This document shows positions 16,481 to 25,995 of a stretch of DNA of 64,000 nucleotides, in pieces (position 1 is the first letter of the stretch; every line of letters starts with the position of its first letter). Below the pieces are notes generated by a model. The model was not told the origin of the DNA. It saw nothing but the letters and a program-made list of their open reading frames with translations, and did not search any database. Location: positions 372,001 to 436,000 of the forward strand of contig FOCD01000002.1 of assembly GCA_900110015.1 (NCBI GenBank), given 5' to 3'. The translations under genes were made by a program, and so were the position numbers. The DNA is from Terribacillus saccharophilus. Lineage in GTDB: Bacteria > Bacillota > Bacilli > Bacillales > Amphibacillaceae.

Positions 16481-17068
16481 TCAGCTCTTTTGTACTTCTA
16501 TCAATTTACCTGTCACAGCAACTCGCTGCTGCCCAGACAATGTACATGTAACTAACGTAATCTCTGGCTTATCTGTATTTTCCAGTATTGCGATATCATT
16601 AGGCTCCACGATTTTTACACTGTCTACTTCATATATATAGGTTGCATCTTTATCCTGCAGTTTAATTTCTGCTCCTGCCTTTACTTCAGGTAACTGTCTG
16701 AAGAAACGATCCCCACGATATCCGCGATGACCAGCTATCGAGAAATTGTCCTCAGCTGGATTTTGATTTGTCTTGATTTGCGTCAATGCTGCAGCCAAAT
16801 TCTCGTCAGTTGTCTCATTAAGCACATATTGCTCTAATTCGATTGACGGAATTTCAAGCTTCATCATATCCGCTAATTCTTCCTCCGACCACTTTTGATC
16901 TTTCTCTTCCCCGGCTTGCGGTACGTCTCCTGCCTCAATACTAGCGAAGGCTTTTTCTAGTTCACTCACTTCTTTCGCATGCATTCTTTCCATGGAGAGG
17001 GGAGTGGCAACTAGCGCAACTCCTAGCAAAAGAAACACGACCCCTGCTATCAGTTTTCCTTTTTTCAT
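16481..17068 (-). CDS. Class D sortase
   Basis: A 195-residue membrane-bound transpeptidase that cleaves LPxT-type signals and joins surface proteins to peptidoglycan or to other subunits. An N-terminal signal anchor (residues 6-23) is followed by the sortase barrel with His114 in AGHRG, Cys175 in TLVTC and Arg182 in GQQRVAVTG. The short size and N-terminal anchor fit class D. Only one base separates the adhesin stop codon from this ATG, so the two are translationally coupled; the ribosome site GAAAGAGG is inside the adhesin end. Likely substrates are the adhesin (LPQTG) and perhaps the LPNTS protein. Confidence 0.93.
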   Translation of the reverse strand: MKKGKLIAGVVFLLLGVALVATPLSMERMHAKEVSELEKAFASIEAGDVPQAGEEKDQKWSEEELADMMKLEIPSIELEQYVLNETTDENLAAALTQIKTNQNPAEDNFSIAGHRGYRGDRFFRQLPEVKAGAEIKLQDKDATYIYEVDSVKIVEPNDIAILENTDKPEITLVTCTLSGQQRVAVTGKLIEVQKS

Positions 17069-17069
17069 C

Positions 17070-20000
17070 CTACTGCCTCTTTCTTTCTGTCTGCGTTCGC
17101 AATGCGCTCCAAATGAACAACCCTCCAACACCAAATGAAATGATACCAGCCATCAAAATCAATGATAGAAGCTGCTCACCAGTCTGAGGCAAACTTGCTG
17201 GCAGTCCACTTTGGTTGTTAGTCGTTGGTTTTGCACCTGTTCCATCTCCTGCTGCGGGAACAGTAGTATTTCCTGGTACTTGATCTTTATCTGAGTCATT
17301 TGGTGTTTCACCATTTGCTGGCTGCTCTGGTGTGTCTGTATCCTCAGGTGTATTCGGATCCTCAGGGTTCTCAGGTGTCGTCTCTGCCGTGTTTTCCACT
17401 GTTACGTTTACCGGATCAACCTGAGCTTTCTCAACTGTGAATGCAATCTGCTTATTGTCTAACTGATATCCAGCCGGAGCCTTTGTTTCGATAAACATAT
17501 AGTTACCCGGCTGTAAGCCTTCAACAGTGATCCGACCGTTTTCATCAGTGATAAGCTTTTCTCTTACCACATTCCCTTTTTCATCTAGCAAGTTGAATAC
17601 AGCACCTTCCAGCAATTTGGATGAATCATCAGCATCGACTTTCTCCAGTACAGCTGTTCCTGGGGTCAGTGCGTTTACAGCCGTTACAATCGCCGCTTCT
17701 TGCTGGTCTTTTTCTACTGTTACTACAATTGGCGTATCATTTAAATCATATCCAGCAGGAGCCTTTGTTTCGATAAATTGGTAGTTTCCTGGCTTCAGAT
17801 CTTCGATAATGATTTGACCATTATCGTCTGTAACAAGGTCTTCTTGAATCGTTTCACCTTTGTCATTCACTAGTTTGAAAACTGCACCTTCTAGTTTCAA
17901 AGTATGATCATCTGCATCAACTTTCTCCAATACAGCTGTTCCTGGCGTCAGTTCATTGACTGCTGTCACAACTGCAGCTTCTTTTTGACCTTTTTCTACT
18001 GTCACTTCGATAGGTGTAGCATCCAGTTCATACCCAACAGGTGCCTTCGTTTCGACGAATGTGTAAGAACCTGGAGCCAGATCTTCGACAATGATGCGTC
18101 CTTCGCCGTCAGTAAGCAATCTTTCTTTCACGATATTCCCTTTCTTATCAAGCAAACGGAATTCCGCATTTGCCAGGTGAACATTCGGATTATCTTTATC
18201 CACTTTGATAAGCGATACAATGCCTGGCTGAAGCGTATTTTCCGCAGTCACTGCCAGTGGTGTTTCCTGTCCTTTTTCGATTGTGAAGTTAATTGGTGTT
18301 TCATCAAGTACATAGTTTTCTGGTGCTTTTGTTTCCACCAGCTGATAGTCGCCTGGCTTCAAATCTGCAATGGATAACAGCCCTTCACTATTCGTTGTCA
18401 AACCTTCCTGCAGTGTTTCTCCTTTGCTATCCAGCAAACGGAATTCCGCTCCTGCTAATCCTACATGATTATCAACACTGTCCACCTTATGCAGATGAAC
18501 TGCTCCTGTTGAAAGTTCATTGTCCAGCTGCATCACAGCAGTTTCTTGCTGGCTGCGTTCAATTGTCACCTGTTTCGGTGTCGGATCCAAGTCATAGCCG
18601 AATGGCGCTTCAGTTTCCTTGATAATATAATCACCAGGAACTAAATCTCTAAATTGAAGCTTTCCATCTTTATCCGTCTTACCAGAAGCTAGTTTTTCTC
18701 CAGCAGCTGTCAACAGGTCGAATGAAGCCCCCTCTAATCCGACTGTTTCATCTTCACTGTCAACTTTATAAATTTCCAATGATCCTTTTTTCAGATCATT
18801 CTCTGCTGAGACTGTTACTTTTTCTGTTTGACTTCTTTCGACTGTGAACGGAATCGGCGTGCTATCTATCAGGAAGTCAGTCGGTGCTTCTGTTTCAACA
18901 AATTGATAGCTTCCCGGTGCCAAACCGTCGATTGCGATCTTACCAGCTTCATCTGTCGACAAATCCTTTTTGATCACATTCCCATCCTGATCTTGTAGTT
19001 CAAATACTGCTCCTGCAAGTTTTTCGCCATTGTCATGAACATTGACTTTCGTTAATTCCACTCCACCTGGGATGAGAGTATTCTTTGCTGTGATGAGTAG
19101 CGGCTCTTTCTGACTTTTCGCAATCTCAAAATCTATCGGTTTGTCATCAAGTACATAATCTGTAGGTGCTTTCGTTTCAATGAACTGGTATGCACCTGGT
19201 TTGAGATTTTCCACTACAATTCTGCCGTTTTCATCTGTCTTCAGTTTCTCTTCGACAACGTTGCCTTTGCTATCCACCAGCTTGAATTCTGCATCTGCCA
19301 GTGTAATAGAATCATCGACGCTGTCTTTCTTTTCTAACACAACACTTCCAGGAATCAGCTCATTTTCTGCGTAGACTACAGCTGCTTCCTTCTGACTGCG
19401 TGTCACTTCAACATCAATCGGTGTTGCATCCAGCACGTAATTTTCCGGTGCTTTCGTTTCAATGAATTGATACTTGCCTGGTGGAAGATTTGTAACGATG
19501 ATACGTCCATCCTGATCAGTAACCAAGTTTTCCTGGATAGTTGCCCCAGTGTTATCAACCAGCTTATATTTTGCTCCTTGAAGCGGTACATTTTCATTAT
19601 CTTTATCCACTTTGATCAATGATACAGCACCAGGAGTAAGTGTATTTTCCACTTCCACAGTCGGGATGACTTGCTGTCCTTTTTCGATAGTGAAAATAAT
19701 TGGTGTGTCGTTTAACTTATAATCCGCCGGTGCTTGTGTTTCGACAAGCTGGTAATCGCCCGGTTTTAAATCTGTGATGGATAGTTCGCCGTTTTCGTTC
19801 GTTGTTAAGCCTTCTCTAATCGTCTTGCCTGTTTCATCCTGCAACTCGAATACCGCTTTGGCAAGACCAATCGTATTCTCTTTGCTGTCGACTTTCTTCA
19901 ATAAAACAGAGCCTGTTGTCAATTCGTCCACTTGCTGTACTGTAACCAGCTGTTCTTGGCTGCGTTCTACCGTTACAGGAATCGGAGCAGCATTCACGTC

Positions 20001-23000
20001 ATAACCGAATGGCGCTTTTGTTTCGACAATCTCATAATCGCCTGGTAACAGATCTTCGAATTGAACTTTTCCTGTCTCATCTGTTTTGCCTGTTGCAACG
20101 ATGTCCCCGGATTTAGTCCGAAGCTCGTATTCTGCGCCTTCCAGACCTTTATCCAGATTATCTTCGCCGACTTTGGTAATCTCAACAGCGCCTCTTTTCA
20201 GTTCGTTGACAGCTGTTACGAATACTGCTTTCTCCTGGCTGCGCTCGATTTCGAATGTGATTGGCGTTGCATCCAAAACAAAGTGCTCTGGCGCTTTCAC
20301 TTCTATAAATTGATACTTTCCTGGCGCTAGACCAGATACAGCAATTTTGCCGTTTTCATCCGTTACTAGATTTTCTTTTACAACATTGCCTGATGCATCC
20401 TTCAAAGCATATTCTGCACCTGCTAATGTTTCGCCTGTATCGTGTTTATTGACCTTCGTCAGTTCAACTTCACCAGGCTTCAGCGTATTCGTCTGCTGTA
20501 TCACAAGCGCTTCTTTTTGGCTCTTTTCAACAGTGAATGTAATTGGCTCTGCATCCAGCTCATAATCTTTTGGTGCGTCGATTTCAATGAACTGGTACTC
20601 ACCTGGCTTCAGATTGTTGACTGTTATGCGTCCATCTTTGTCGGTTACCAATCTTTCTTCGACAACATCACCCTTGCTGTTCACCAGCTTGAAAGCAGCA
20701 CCTTCCAGCGTAATACTGTGATCGGCACTGTCAATCTTATTCAGTACAACACTTCCTGGGATAAGCGTATTCGTAGCAGTTACTACAGCTGCTTCTTGCT
20801 GTCCTTTTTCCACTTTTACTTCAATTGCTGTGTCGTCCAGTTGATAATGTTCAGGTGCTTTTGTCTCTACGAAGTAGTACGTTCCCGGGGCAAGATCCTC
20901 CACTACAATTCTGCCTTCTTCGTTCGTGACAAGATTTTCTTTTATTACTTCTCCATCGGCATCTTGCAGTTTATACTCTGCACCTGCCAAACGAAGATTC
21001 TGATCATCTTCATCCACCTTGACCAAAGAAACTGCTCCTGGAGTAAGTGTATTTCCTGCTCTGACCTGAGCAGCTTCCACTTGACTGCGCTCGATAGTGA
21101 ATGGAAGTTTCTCTTCATTCAACTCGTAATTCTCCGGTGCTTTCGTTTCTTGGAAATAATAGCTGCCTGGCTGCAAATCGGAAACAGTCAGCTTTCCTTC
21201 TGCATCGGTTTTTAATCCTTCTTGGACTAGCTCTCCATTTTCTTTATAAAGCGAAAACGCAGCATCAGCCAGAAGGGAATAATCTCTGTCATCAACTTTC
21301 GTCAGGATGACTTCTCCTGGCAAAAGCTTATTGCTCATTTCACGCTCAACTTGAATTGTTGCTTCGCTGCTTTTCTCGATTGTGAAAGGTATTGGTGTCT
21401 CATCAAGTTGATAATCCTTTGGAGCTATTGTTTCGATTAGCTGATAGTCACCAGGTGCCAGCTGATCCACAACGAGCACACCAGCTTCATTTGTAGTCAA
21501 ACCTTCTCTCAGCGTCTTGCCATCTGCTGTTTGCAGTTCAAATACAGCTCCTGCAAGCAATGTCTCTTTCTGATCTTTATCAACCTTTGTCAGTTGAATA
21601 GCACCAGTGACTAGCTTATTTTGGATTTTACCAAGATCAATTTCAGCTTGTTTAGCTGGATTAATTTCAAACTCATGTACTGATGCGTCCAGCTGGTAGA
21701 ATTCCGGTGCTTTCGTTTCGACGATTTCATATTTACCCGGTCGCAAATCTTTTACTTCTACCAGTCCATTTTCATCACTTGTCAGTCCAGCTTTTACAAT
21801 CTTGCCTTCTGCGTCTTTCAAAGTGAAGACTGCACCTTGCAGTGGATTACCTGCTTCATCGGTCTTCTGCAGTTTCACACTGCCTTTTTTGATTGCATTA
21901 TCTTTTGTAACAGTAGTTACCGTTGTCTGATCCGCTTTGATTTCAAAGTAAACAGGATCTGTATTCAAATCGTATAGATCCGGTGCCTCTGTCTCAATAA
22001 AACGGTAGTTGCCGGCATCTAAATCTGTTACGGATATTATTCCATCTTCACCTGTTACCAGGTTCTCCTGAATTTGTTTCCATTCCCCGTCAACTTGCTG
22101 CTCTAATGCGAAAACTGATCCTTGAAGTGTTTCTCTCGTCTCGCTATCATACTTCGTCAGTTTCACATCTCGTGTAATCTCTTTGTTTTGAATAGTCGTT
22201 TGTGATTCGCCATCCACTGTCACTTTCTGTGTATCCTGGATGCCGACCACATAACCATCTGGTGCTTTATCTTCTTTCAGAAGATAGTCGTCATACAGCA
22301 GATTCTTGAATACCGCTTTTCCATCTTCGCCTGTTGTCACAGTCCGGATTGCGATTTTTCCTTCACTGTCGTACAACGTGAATGTTGCGCCGGCTAATGC
22401 CTTGTCTGTCGCGGCATCCACTTTGGATACTTCCAGGCTTCCATATTCTCCGGAACCAGTACCACTGCCCCCGCTTTTACGGACAATGATCGTCTTGCCT
22501 GACTCGACCGTTTCTGTTGTGATGTTTTCACCTGAAAAGGTTGCTTTATTGCTGACCGACTCACCGTTTGCAGCATTGATATACGATTGGTATTCCAGGA
22601 TATAAGCACGATCAATATCATCCAGGAAAGATAACACAAATGTCTGGCTGCCATCATCAGCAGTCACGATATCGAGCATATAAGCTTCTTTCGATACTTC
22701 CTCGCCTTTGGAAAGACTGCCATTTTGTGCAACATTCGTTTCGTATAGCTTGAAGCTGTCTTCTAAGAGGATCTGGTTTGCTTGCTGTACATCTGTCACT
22801 TTCGCTTTCGATACATGTGATTGGCCTTTATTGATGTCAATCTTCCAATTGATCACATTACCGTTCTGAGAGCCATCTTTTACGTTATAACTGCCGCCAT
22901 TGCTAACGGAAACCTGCGCATTCAAGTTAATCGGCTCTTTGTCATCACTAGTCAGCGTAGCCGTGTTATTGTAGCGATTAACAATCAGCTCCCCAGCAAG

Positions 23001-25778
23001 GCTGGTTTTGTATTCGATCCAATATGGCTTACTGTTATCTTTAAGAATGTGCACCTTAAAACCAGGCTCATTCTTATCGTTTTTAACAGTTTCCACATTA
23101 TAATCTGTGCCTTCTTGCAGCTCTGCACCTTTTCTGACACCATTATTGCCTCCAGTCAGTTCTACTTCATACACCTTCAATGAGCCATCTACAAAGTTTT
23201 GCTTGCCTTGGATATAATCTGTCACAACAATATTATCCAAGTCCTTCAGATCATAGTTGACTCCCACATTCCATGTAATTTCCTTTGAAACAGCATTATA
23301 AGAACCGTTCTTAAATCCGTTGTTTACTGTGTAGTTATCCGGATTAAATCCTGCTGCTGCCTCTTTAGTTTGGTCTTTGCCTGATTCATCTTTCCAATCA
23401 AGCTGGACATGGTTTCGGAACTGTTTTTGTTCTCCGAGCTGGTCATATTTGAATGCAGTAGTATAGGTTATACGGTACGGCGTCTTGATCTCATTTTTGA
23501 ATTTGATCGTAAATCCATCTGCTGTTACAACAAGTTCATAATCATTCTTGGATACTGTTTCACCAGTAGCTCGGTCTACTATCTTAAACGTATCCTCCTT
23601 CATCGTCAGTCCCTTATTCGGATACGTATCCGTGATGAAGACTTCTGTCATCTTGTGGGAATCTTTATTGAAATCAATCGTCCAATTATTCGTTTTATCC
23701 TTATAGTTGATATTGGAGTAGCCTTTGGAAAGTACTTGCTGACTGACACCTTGACCTGTTTCACTAGTGTTTTCTCCGACTACCACACTATTATTGATGC
23801 GGCCGTCCTCCATAACTCGGCCATCAGCTTTTGTCTGATACGTTATTTTGTAAGCGTTCTGGATATCTTCTCTAAATTGGAGCTGGAATCCGCGCTTTCC
23901 ATCCGCGGCAGGCTGTTCGTTCACTCGGTAATTCGTGTACGTTTCAGCCCCTGTTTGCTGTCCATTTTCGCCAATCGTGATTTTTTCGACTTTCAGTGAG
24001 TCACGAATCAGTACGTGGCTATCATCGAACAAGTCTTCCAATACAGCGTCTCGCTGCTGGATGTTTTTTTCATTGTAGTTGTATTGAATTTCCCATGTGA
24101 TTGTTTGCTTCGCTGCATCATAAGCGATACTGCGTTTCGCAAGCGGCTTTCCTCGGCTGACACCTACAGAAGCCTTTGCTGACAACTCTTCTGTGTTCGA
24201 ACCTGCTAGGAATGCTGTATTCTCATATCTCGTACCTTCAGCATCTGTAATATCAGTCTTGAACTCCACACGGTAAGCGTCTTTAAGCTGACCAAAGTTG
24301 ATTTGGAAAGGTTCCTCTTGTACGGTATAAGCAGATGGATTTACTTCTTCCCCTTGCTTTACACTGCCATCAAGCTGGACGTCCAGCTTATATACCTTAA
24401 TCGAGCCAGGTTGCAATTGTTGATTGGCTTGAAGTGGATCTTTCAGTACAGCATCCTCGATAGTCTTTAGCTGCTTATTGAAATCAACTGTCCAAGTAAT
24501 TTCTTTGGCGTTATAACCACGATCCGTCCGTCCAGATTTATCAATCGTATTTCCAGGTTTCGGCTGGAATTTAACTGGAATGACTGCAACATCTTCTTCT
24601 TTTATAGTAAAAATGATTTCCTGTTCGATACTTCCTTCAATTTTTTCATGCAGTTCTGTCCAGAAATGCAACGTACCTTTTACGTTGGATAGCTTAGTGA
24701 TATTGTCATTGAAGGTCATGACAACCGTACCATCCATGCTCAATTTGTACGTTCCGACACTTTCATCTCCAAACTCAAGCTGCCCGTCTACATCATTGTA
24801 AATCGCAAAATAATCCGGAAGCGAGAAAGTGAAAGTGGAACCTTCTCCGTATCGATGACCGTTTTGCAGTGCCCACTCCATATCGATTGTCACTTCATCC
24901 CCTAATGCGGGGTGGTTTTCCGGATTCTCGCCGGCATCGATGATGTTCCCATCTTTGTCTTTTAATTTGATGTTTGAGATGATATTTTCTTCTATTTCAC
25001 CTGTAAGGCGATCTTCTGCTGTAATGTCATTTTTAGCCTGTTTCACTTTATCATTTTCTGCCGCTTGCTCTTGTTCTGGCTCTGTTTCCTCAGCTTCTTC
25101 TTTTACAGGCTCATCTGTTTCCTCATTCTTTTCAGCTGCAGAGTCTTCTGATGCTTTTTCTTCTTCAACAGGCTGCTCCTCTTCTTGTACTGGTTCAGCT
25201 GGAGACTCATTTCCTTGCGGTTCCTCTAAAGGCTCTTCTTCCGGCAGCGTTTCTTTCTCAGCTGCTGGCTTCAAAAATAGCGGAACCACCTGTTCTTTAT
25301 TTTCCACGTGGAATGTTAAGTTCGTGTCTTGTTCCTCGCTAGCTTGGAGAGTCTGAACAACCTGCGCTGTTACCTCCAGCTCTCCGCTAGCAGACTTCTG
25401 TTCTTCATTTGTAAATTGGAAAGATAGTATCCCATCTTTCAGTTCATATTTTCCGACTTCAGCTTCTTCTGCATTTAGCAGAGTTGTTTGTTCAATCGGA
25501 GTAAAAGTAAGTTGTTCTGGTAGTGTAATCTTGTATGTATGATCTGACGTGTGCTGGTTTTTGTTCCAATTCACTTTCAGTTTTAGCTGTGCGTCTCTGT
25601 CCAAACGGTTATCTGAACTGATAGCATTGTCTTCCCCATCAGTTACTTCGATTACCGCCTCAAAAGCTTCTGAATCCGTTCCTTCTGCAAACACTTGCGC
25701 GGTTCCAAGTGAACCGGATAACACAGTTTGCATAAGCAGGATGGTAATAAGCAGCATTACAGGAATCTTTCTTATCAC
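17070..25778 (-). CDS. Giant LPQTG adhesin, collagen-binding-like modules plus 18 SpaA/Cna-B repeats
   Basis: A 2902-residue surface protein. Residues 1-33 form a Sec signal ending near VFAEG. An N-terminal domain and an acidic Pro/Glu linker (about 165-245) precede about five collagen-binding-like modules, recognisable by IxWxxxxN strands such as KEITWTVDFN, TITWEIQYN, NNWTIDFN and VINWKIDIN (about 260-1110). Then come 18 SpaA/Cna-B domains of about 94 residues, each opening with a K-VD strand and ending in ETKAP-Y-LD, where the Lys and Glu of internal isopeptide bonds are expected. A Pro/Glu spacer, LPQTG, a membrane helix and RKRQ close the protein. The GTG start has GAGGAG nine bases upstream. 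It is a long stalk for adhesion to host, plant or matrix proteins; the ligand is unknown. Confidence 0.94.
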   Translation of the reverse strand: MIRKIPVMLLITILLMQTVLSGSLGTAQVFAEGTDSEAFEAVIEVTDGEDNAISSDNRLDRDAQLKLKVNWNKNQHTSDHTYKITLPEQLTFTPIEQTTLLNAEEAEVGKYELKDGILSFQFTNEEQKSASGELEVTAQVVQTLQASEEQDTNLTFHVENKEQVVPLFLKPAAEKETLPEEEPLEEPQGNESPAEPVQEEEQPVEEEKASEDSAAEKNEETDEPVKEEAEETEPEQEQAAENDKVKQAKNDITAEDRLTGEIEENIISNIKLKDKDGNIIDAGENPENHPALGDEVTIDMEWALQNGHRYGEGSTFTFSLPDYFAIYNDVDGQLEFGDESVGTYKLSMDGTVVMTFNDNITKLSNVKGTLHFWTELHEKIEGSIEQEIIFTIKEEDVAVIPVKFQPKPGNTIDKSGRTDRGYNAKEITWTVDFNKQLKTIEDAVLKDPLQANQQLQPGSIKVYKLDVQLDGSVKQGEEVNPSAYTVQEEPFQINFGQLKDAYRVEFKTDITDAEGTRYENTAFLAGSNTEELSAKASVGVSRGKPLAKRSIAYDAAKQTITWEIQYNYNEKNIQQRDAVLEDLFDDSHVLIRDSLKVEKITIGENGQQTGAETYTNYRVNEQPAADGKRGFQLQFREDIQNAYKITYQTKADGRVMEDGRINNSVVVGENTSETGQGVSQQVLSKGYSNINYKDKTNNWTIDFNKDSHKMTEVFITDTYPNKGLTMKEDTFKIVDRATGETVSKNDYELVVTADGFTIKFKNEIKTPYRITYTTAFKYDQLGEQKQFRNHVQLDWKDESGKDQTKEAAAGFNPDNYTVNNGFKNGSYNAVSKEITWNVGVNYDLKDLDNIVVTDYIQGKQNFVDGSLKVYEVELTGGNNGVRKGAELQEGTDYNVETVKNDKNEPGFKVHILKDNSKPYWIEYKTSLAGELIVNRYNNTATLTSDDKEPINLNAQVSVSNGGSYNVKDGSQNGNVINWKIDINKGQSHVSKAKVTDVQQANQILLEDSFKLYETNVAQNGSLSKGEEVSKEAYMLDIVTADDGSQTFVLSFLDDIDRAYILEYQSYINAANGESVSNKATFSGENITTETVESGKTIIVRKSGGSGTGSGEYGSLEVSKVDAATDKALAGATFTLYDSEGKIAIRTVTTGEDGKAVFKNLLYDDYLLKEDKAPDGYVVGIQDTQKVTVDGESQTTIQNKEITRDVKLTKYDSETRETLQGSVFALEQQVDGEWKQIQENLVTGEDGIISVTDLDAGNYRFIETEAPDLYDLNTDPVYFEIKADQTTVTTVTKDNAIKKGSVKLQKTDEAGNPLQGAVFTLKDAEGKIVKAGLTSDENGLVEVKDLRPGKYEIVETKAPEFYQLDASVHEFEINPAKQAEIDLGKIQNKLVTGAIQLTKVDKDQKETLLAGAVFELQTADGKTLREGLTTNEAGVLVVDQLAPGDYQLIETIAPKDYQLDETPIPFTIEKSSEATIQVEREMSNKLLPGEVILTKVDDRDYSLLADAAFSLYKENGELVQEGLKTDAEGKLTVSDLQPGSYYFQETKAPENYELNEEKLPFTIERSQVEAAQVRAGNTLTPGAVSLVKVDEDDQNLRLAGAEYKLQDADGEVIKENLVTNEEGRIVVEDLAPGTYYFVETKAPEHYQLDDTAIEVKVEKGQQEAAVVTATNTLIPGSVVLNKIDSADHSITLEGAAFKLVNSKGDVVEERLVTDKDGRITVNNLKPGEYQFIEIDAPKDYELDAEPITFTVEKSQKEALVIQQTNTLKPGEVELTKVNKHDTGETLAGAEYALKDASGNVVKENLVTDENGKIAVSGLAPGKYQFIEVKAPEHFVLDATPITFEIERSQEKAVFVTAVNELKRGAVEITKVGEDNLDKGLEGAEYELRTKSGDIVATGKTDETGKVQFEDLLPGDYEIVETKAPFGYDVNAAPIPVTVERSQEQLVTVQQVDELTTGSVLLKKVDSKENTIGLAKAVFELQDETGKTIREGLTTNENGELSITDLKPGDYQLVETQAPADYKLNDTPIIFTIEKGQQVIPTVEVENTLTPGAVSLIKVDKDNENVPLQGAKYKLVDNTGATIQENLVTDQDGRIIVTNLPPGKYQFIETKAPENYVLDATPIDVEVTRSQKEAAVVYAENELIPGSVVLEKKDSVDDSITLADAEFKLVDSKGNVVEEKLKTDENGRIVVENLKPGAYQFIETKAPTDYVLDDKPIDFEIAKSQKEPLLITAKNTLIPGGVELTKVNVHDNGEKLAGAVFELQDQDGNVIKKDLSTDEAGKIAIDGLAPGSYQFVETEAPTDFLIDSTPIPFTVERSQTEKVTVSAENDLKKGSLEIYKVDSEDETVGLEGASFDLLTAAGEKLASGKTDKDGKLQFRDLVPGDYIIKETEAPFGYDLDPTPKQVTIERSQQETAVMQLDNELSTGAVHLHKVDSVDNHVGLAGAEFRLLDSKGETLQEGLTTNSEGLLSIADLKPGDYQLVETKAPENYVLDETPINFTIEKGQETPLAVTAENTLQPGIVSLIKVDKDNPNVHLANAEFRLLDKKGNIVKERLLTDGEGRIIVEDLAPGSYTFVETKAPVGYELDATPIEVTVEKGQKEAAVVTAVNELTPGTAVLEKVDADDHTLKLEGAVFKLVNDKGETIQEDLVTDDNGQIIIEDLKPGNYQFIETKAPAGYDLNDTPIVVTVEKDQQEAAIVTAVNALTPGTAVLEKVDADDSSKLLEGAVFNLLDEKGNVVREKLITDENGRITVEGLQPGNYMFIETKAPAGYQLDNKQIAFTVEKAQVDPVNVTVENTAETTPENPEDPNTPEDTDTPEQPANGETPNDSDKDQVPGNTTVPAAGDGTGAKPTTNNQSGLPASLPQTGEQLLSLILMAGIISFGVGGLFIWSALRTQTERKRQ
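17400..22450 (-). repeat. 18 tandem SpaA/Cna-B coding repeats with a 5-unit super-period
   Basis: Units of about 94 codons (282 bp) diverge at DNA level but keep a higher-order order: units 6-10, 11-15 and 16-18 correspond position by position. The short GYD variant in unit 9 (near 19998) recurs in unit 14 (near 18591), exactly 1407 bp away. Units 6, 11 and 16 all start with a VSL-KVD strand and end EAAVV-A-N-L-P. Confidence 0.85.
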
Positions 25779-25952
25779 TCGCTCGTTCTCCTCTACAATT
25801 TTTTATCTGGTATCTGCCCAGACTTCCTCACATTAGCAAAGGCTTCTGAACAAAAACTGTACATATTATCCAAAAAGGAGTGATAAAAGACCTGCAAATA
25901 TTGTCGAAAGGCAAAAAATCTTCCAAATACAGGCTGATTTCCAACAACAGAT

Positions 25953-25961
25953 TGTTATAAT
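25953..25961 (+). promoter_or_regulatory. Extended -10 promoter of the response regulator gene
   Basis: TG-T-TATAAT lies 34 bases before the ATG in the 217-base gap between the adhesin and regulator genes. The -35 is poor, which suggests an activated or extended -10 promoter. Confidence 0.5.
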
Positions 25962-25995
25962 ACTAGCTAGAAGACTTTGTGCAGGAGGCTATAGT

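Noticed and set aside
17400-22450. CRISPR-like or satellite DNA as an explanation for the regular repeat.
   Set aside because: The unit is 282 bp and in frame, and the protein-level SpaA pattern explains it fully.
17527-25836. Many plus-strand frames of 60-257 codons opposite the giant adhesin, such as 20442-21215.
   Set aside because: They recur with the repeat period and are Ser/Cys-rich mirror frames of the coding strand; no ribosome sites or conserved domains.
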